A DNA stretch of 64,000 nt from Rhynchosporium graminicola. Its lineage: Eukaryota > Ascomycota > Leotiomycetes > Helotiales > Ploettnerulaceae. The first letter of the stretch is position 1. Every line of letters starts with the position of its first letter. The notes beneath the pieces are model-generated. The model saw nothing but the letters and a program-made list of their open reading frames with translations, searched no databases and was not told the DNA's origin. Shown in pieces: positions 61,931-64,000 of the stretch. The DNA lies in the NCBI GenBank assembly GCA_900074885.1, contig FJUW01000057.1, positions 244,073 through 308,072 of the forward strand. The letters run 5' to 3'. A program made the position numbers and the translations under genes.

Positions 61931-62871
61931 TGACAAGTAGAGGTAAGAATTAAAGATATAGGATCTGCAGGCTCGAGGCCTAGAGATATACGTTTCGAAA
62001 GGGTATTATTCAGATTAGGCGGCCCGCTAGAGAGTAAAGGTTCTCGGTCTTCGTACAGTAAGAGGAAGGGCGTGAATATCCTAGGGAGAGCTCGGATTGG
62101 AGATAGCGGGAAGTATAATAGTAGTAAAAGAGTTAGTAATAGCGCCTAGCAGGTAGCGTCTCTCGGCGGCTAGGAAGATGCGGTCGAGGTTATCTACAGC
62201 TTCTCTGTAAGCGCCCGAAAGGTATCTTAGATACGAGAGATCTTTTCCAGTCGGGTATTCGTTAGTTCGAGGATCAGATAGTAGACGATTTACTATAGGA
62301 GCTATCCTTATTAGTATTAACGCTAGGTGGGTATAGGGGTTAGAGGGTACTACTATCTGATATTCCCCTGTGAGCGCGCTGCATTCTAGTATAATCTCGG
62401 CCGGTTATATCCTGTCGATAGTGAGGCGTAAGAGGGGGTTTATAATAAGGGGTGTGCAGGAGTAAGGAATATTAAAGGAATAAGGGAGGGGTACTAATCG
62501 CGTTTTATTTAGGAACTCGTAGAGCCGCTAGATAATAACCGGCGAATAACTCTAGGTAAGAGCGTAATAATAATAAGTCCGGCTATATAACCTATTATAT
62601 TACGCTTACCGACGATAGATAAGCGACTTACTATTAGTCCGTCGCCTAGGTAGATCTTGCGTAGATTAAGGTAGACGATATCGACTGATACCCTATGCTA
62701 CGATCCTCTTATAGGTATTATATTCAGGGATATCTAGGAAGCTTTTACATGACTTAACTACTATTACTACGCGTGCCGCTTATACGCAGGCTATAATATA
62801 ATTACTATTACTATAGTTATAATACCGTCACCTTTACCGTAGTTATGATACTATTACTATTACTGTGGTTA

Positions 62872-62972
62872 TAGATAATTGGAAGAGTAAGAGGTTATTG
62901 ATTAGATAAGGAGCTCTAACTCTGACTTAATATACTGACGTTAGTCTCCTTTGCACCTTCCTACTACTCAGG
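62872..62972. repeat. Diverged direct repeat, copy A
   Basis: Starts TAGATAATTGGAAGAGTAAG; related to 63619-63716. Both copies adjoin a 'gtagttatgatactattact' motif: before copy A, after copy B. Confidence 0.5.
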
Positions 62973-63596
62973 GCCTTATATAGCCGAGCTAAGTATTCTA
63001 CTAATCCTTTCTGACTGACTATTTCCTCGATCCTTAGATCTTCATCTGACTATTAAACCCGGCTTCTCGCTTATAATTAAGTAGTTATATCCTTAACCTC
63101 CTACTGGCGCTTACTCAGCTTCACCTCTACTCTGACTTCCTACTTTATATTAACTACCTCGTAGCCGCGGGAAGGCAGGGAACCCGGTCCGGTTAGTAGC
63201 GAATTTAAGGCGACGGACTATATGATAATATATCGAAAGACGACTCTCTTTAATCGAATAACTGATTCGTAATAAAGAAACTATTAACTGATTTAGAACC
63301 TTAAATTGACTTTAGCTAACTGCAATTAACTAATTGAATTTATAACATCGATCGAAGGCTCCTGGATCTGGATCTTGGAGAAGGATCGAAAATAAACGGC
63401 GTTTGAAGGTTATATATAACTAATCGTAGAAGACGTATAATAGAGACTGACCTTAGGAGAGGCTTTCGAAGCTATTAAGACCTTCAAGGCGAGCAGGTAG
63501 CTAATCTGCTGCGGAAGGGTTCGATCCAGCGGGCGAATTCATTAGGAATAGACTGAAGGCTACTTAATTGCGAATTATAGAGTAGATCAGGCTTTA

Positions 63597-63716
63597 CTCG
63601 ACTCCCTGCGGTAGTCGCTAGATAATTAGAGGAGTAAAAGGTGTTAATTAGAGAGGAAGCTCTAGCTCTGACTAAATCTATCCGCACTAGTCTCGATAGT
63701 ACTTTCCTACTATTAT
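63597..63716. repeat. Diverged direct repeat, copy B, with a primer-site-like sequence
   Basis: 63619-63716 resembles copy A. On the minus strand the next bases are CTAGCGACTACCGCAGGGAG, nearly the same as the sequence after the 131-bp LTRs (CTAGTGACTACCGCAGGGAG). This suggests the end of an LTR next to a shared tRNA primer-binding site in a minus-strand element. Confidence 0.4.
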
Positions 63717-64000
63717 AATACTATTATCGTTATCGTAGTTATGATACTATTACTGTTACCGTAGGTGCTACGACTCTATCCTAGTTACCGGCCCCTCACA
63801 GGGAGGTCCTAACCTCCGACGTGGCTTAATATATCCTATTATTCTATTATATATGCTACGTAGTTCCTCTCTGCTCGCCCTCTATCCGCTACGCCCTTGA
63901 AGTTACTATTTATCCTCCGTGATATCCGGTCCCCTTACTTCTTCACGTTCGCTTTCGCCTTCCCCTTCTACTTCGCCTTCACCTTCTTCGATACTGATAC
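63717..64000. other. Decayed repeat sequence to the window edge
   Basis: This contains a third 'gtagttatgatactattactgttacc' stretch (~63736-63760) and a CT-rich end at 63950-63990. No gene is supported. Confidence 0.3.

Noticed and set aside
63500..63530. tRNA-like GGGTTCGATCC (B-box-like) sequence
   Set aside because: The B-box consensus is off by one position, no A box lies at the right distance, and no cloverleaf could be formed.
50731..64000. Starship-type giant element with a DUF3435 captain
   Set aside because: No tyrosine-recombinase motifs were recognised in any stop-suppressed reading, and no terminal structure was found.
27437..64000. Centromere
   Set aside because: AT-rich, RIP-mutated retroelements plus satellite would fit, but the same composition marks any repeat-rich block. 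Chromosome position or CenH3 data would be needed.

Overview
The window is nuclear DNA of a filamentous ascomycete. Supporting signs are short GT-AG introns of about 50-230 nt, well-conserved fungal genes (SYS1, COA6, COG5, a GPI-anchored GH128 glucanase, a MID2-like wall sensor, an O-fucosyltransferase-like protein), and a large repeat block carrying the marks of repeat-induced point mutation (RIP). A plant-type subtilisin gene recalls the plant-derived subtilisins described in Colletotrichum, but I cannot assign a genus.

The window has two compartments. From 1 to about 27.4 kb it is gene-bearing: the 3' end of an unidentified gene; SYS1 (Golgi) and COA6 (cytochrome oxidase assembly), divergent over a 444-bp promoter; a GH128 glucanase; a three-exon copper amine oxidase; a MID2-like wall sensor divergent from COG5; an O-FucT-like type II membrane protein; and an intact plant-like subtilase. 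A RIP-damaged pogo/Fot1-type DNA transposon with 83-bp terminal inverted repeats sits at 19.6-22.06 kb. A 57-base assembly gap lies at 4868-4924.

From about 27.4 kb to the end there is no convincing intact gene, apart from a small unique-looking island at 36.1-37.8 kb. This part is a mosaic of RIP-mutated repeats. It contains a complete Ty3/gypsy-type element with 131-bp LTRs and target duplication GTACG (27437-36120), a truncated head-to-head copy of the same family (from 37847), and another possible LTR element. That last one is split by a second complete Ty3/gypsy element with 231-bp LTRs and target duplication ATTAT (39767-46639). Further on come a candidate solo LTR, a 2.2-kb satellite of 93-bp units, and a 13-kb tail (50.7-64 kb). 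The tail holds large decayed reading frames of unknown identity and tandem repeats of 58, 72 and 24 bp.

The left-hand genes serve ordinary secretory, cell-wall and mitochondrial functions and do not form one pathway. The most interesting locus is the intact, secreted, plant-like subtilase, placed between the pogo relic and the edge of the RIP-mutated compartment.
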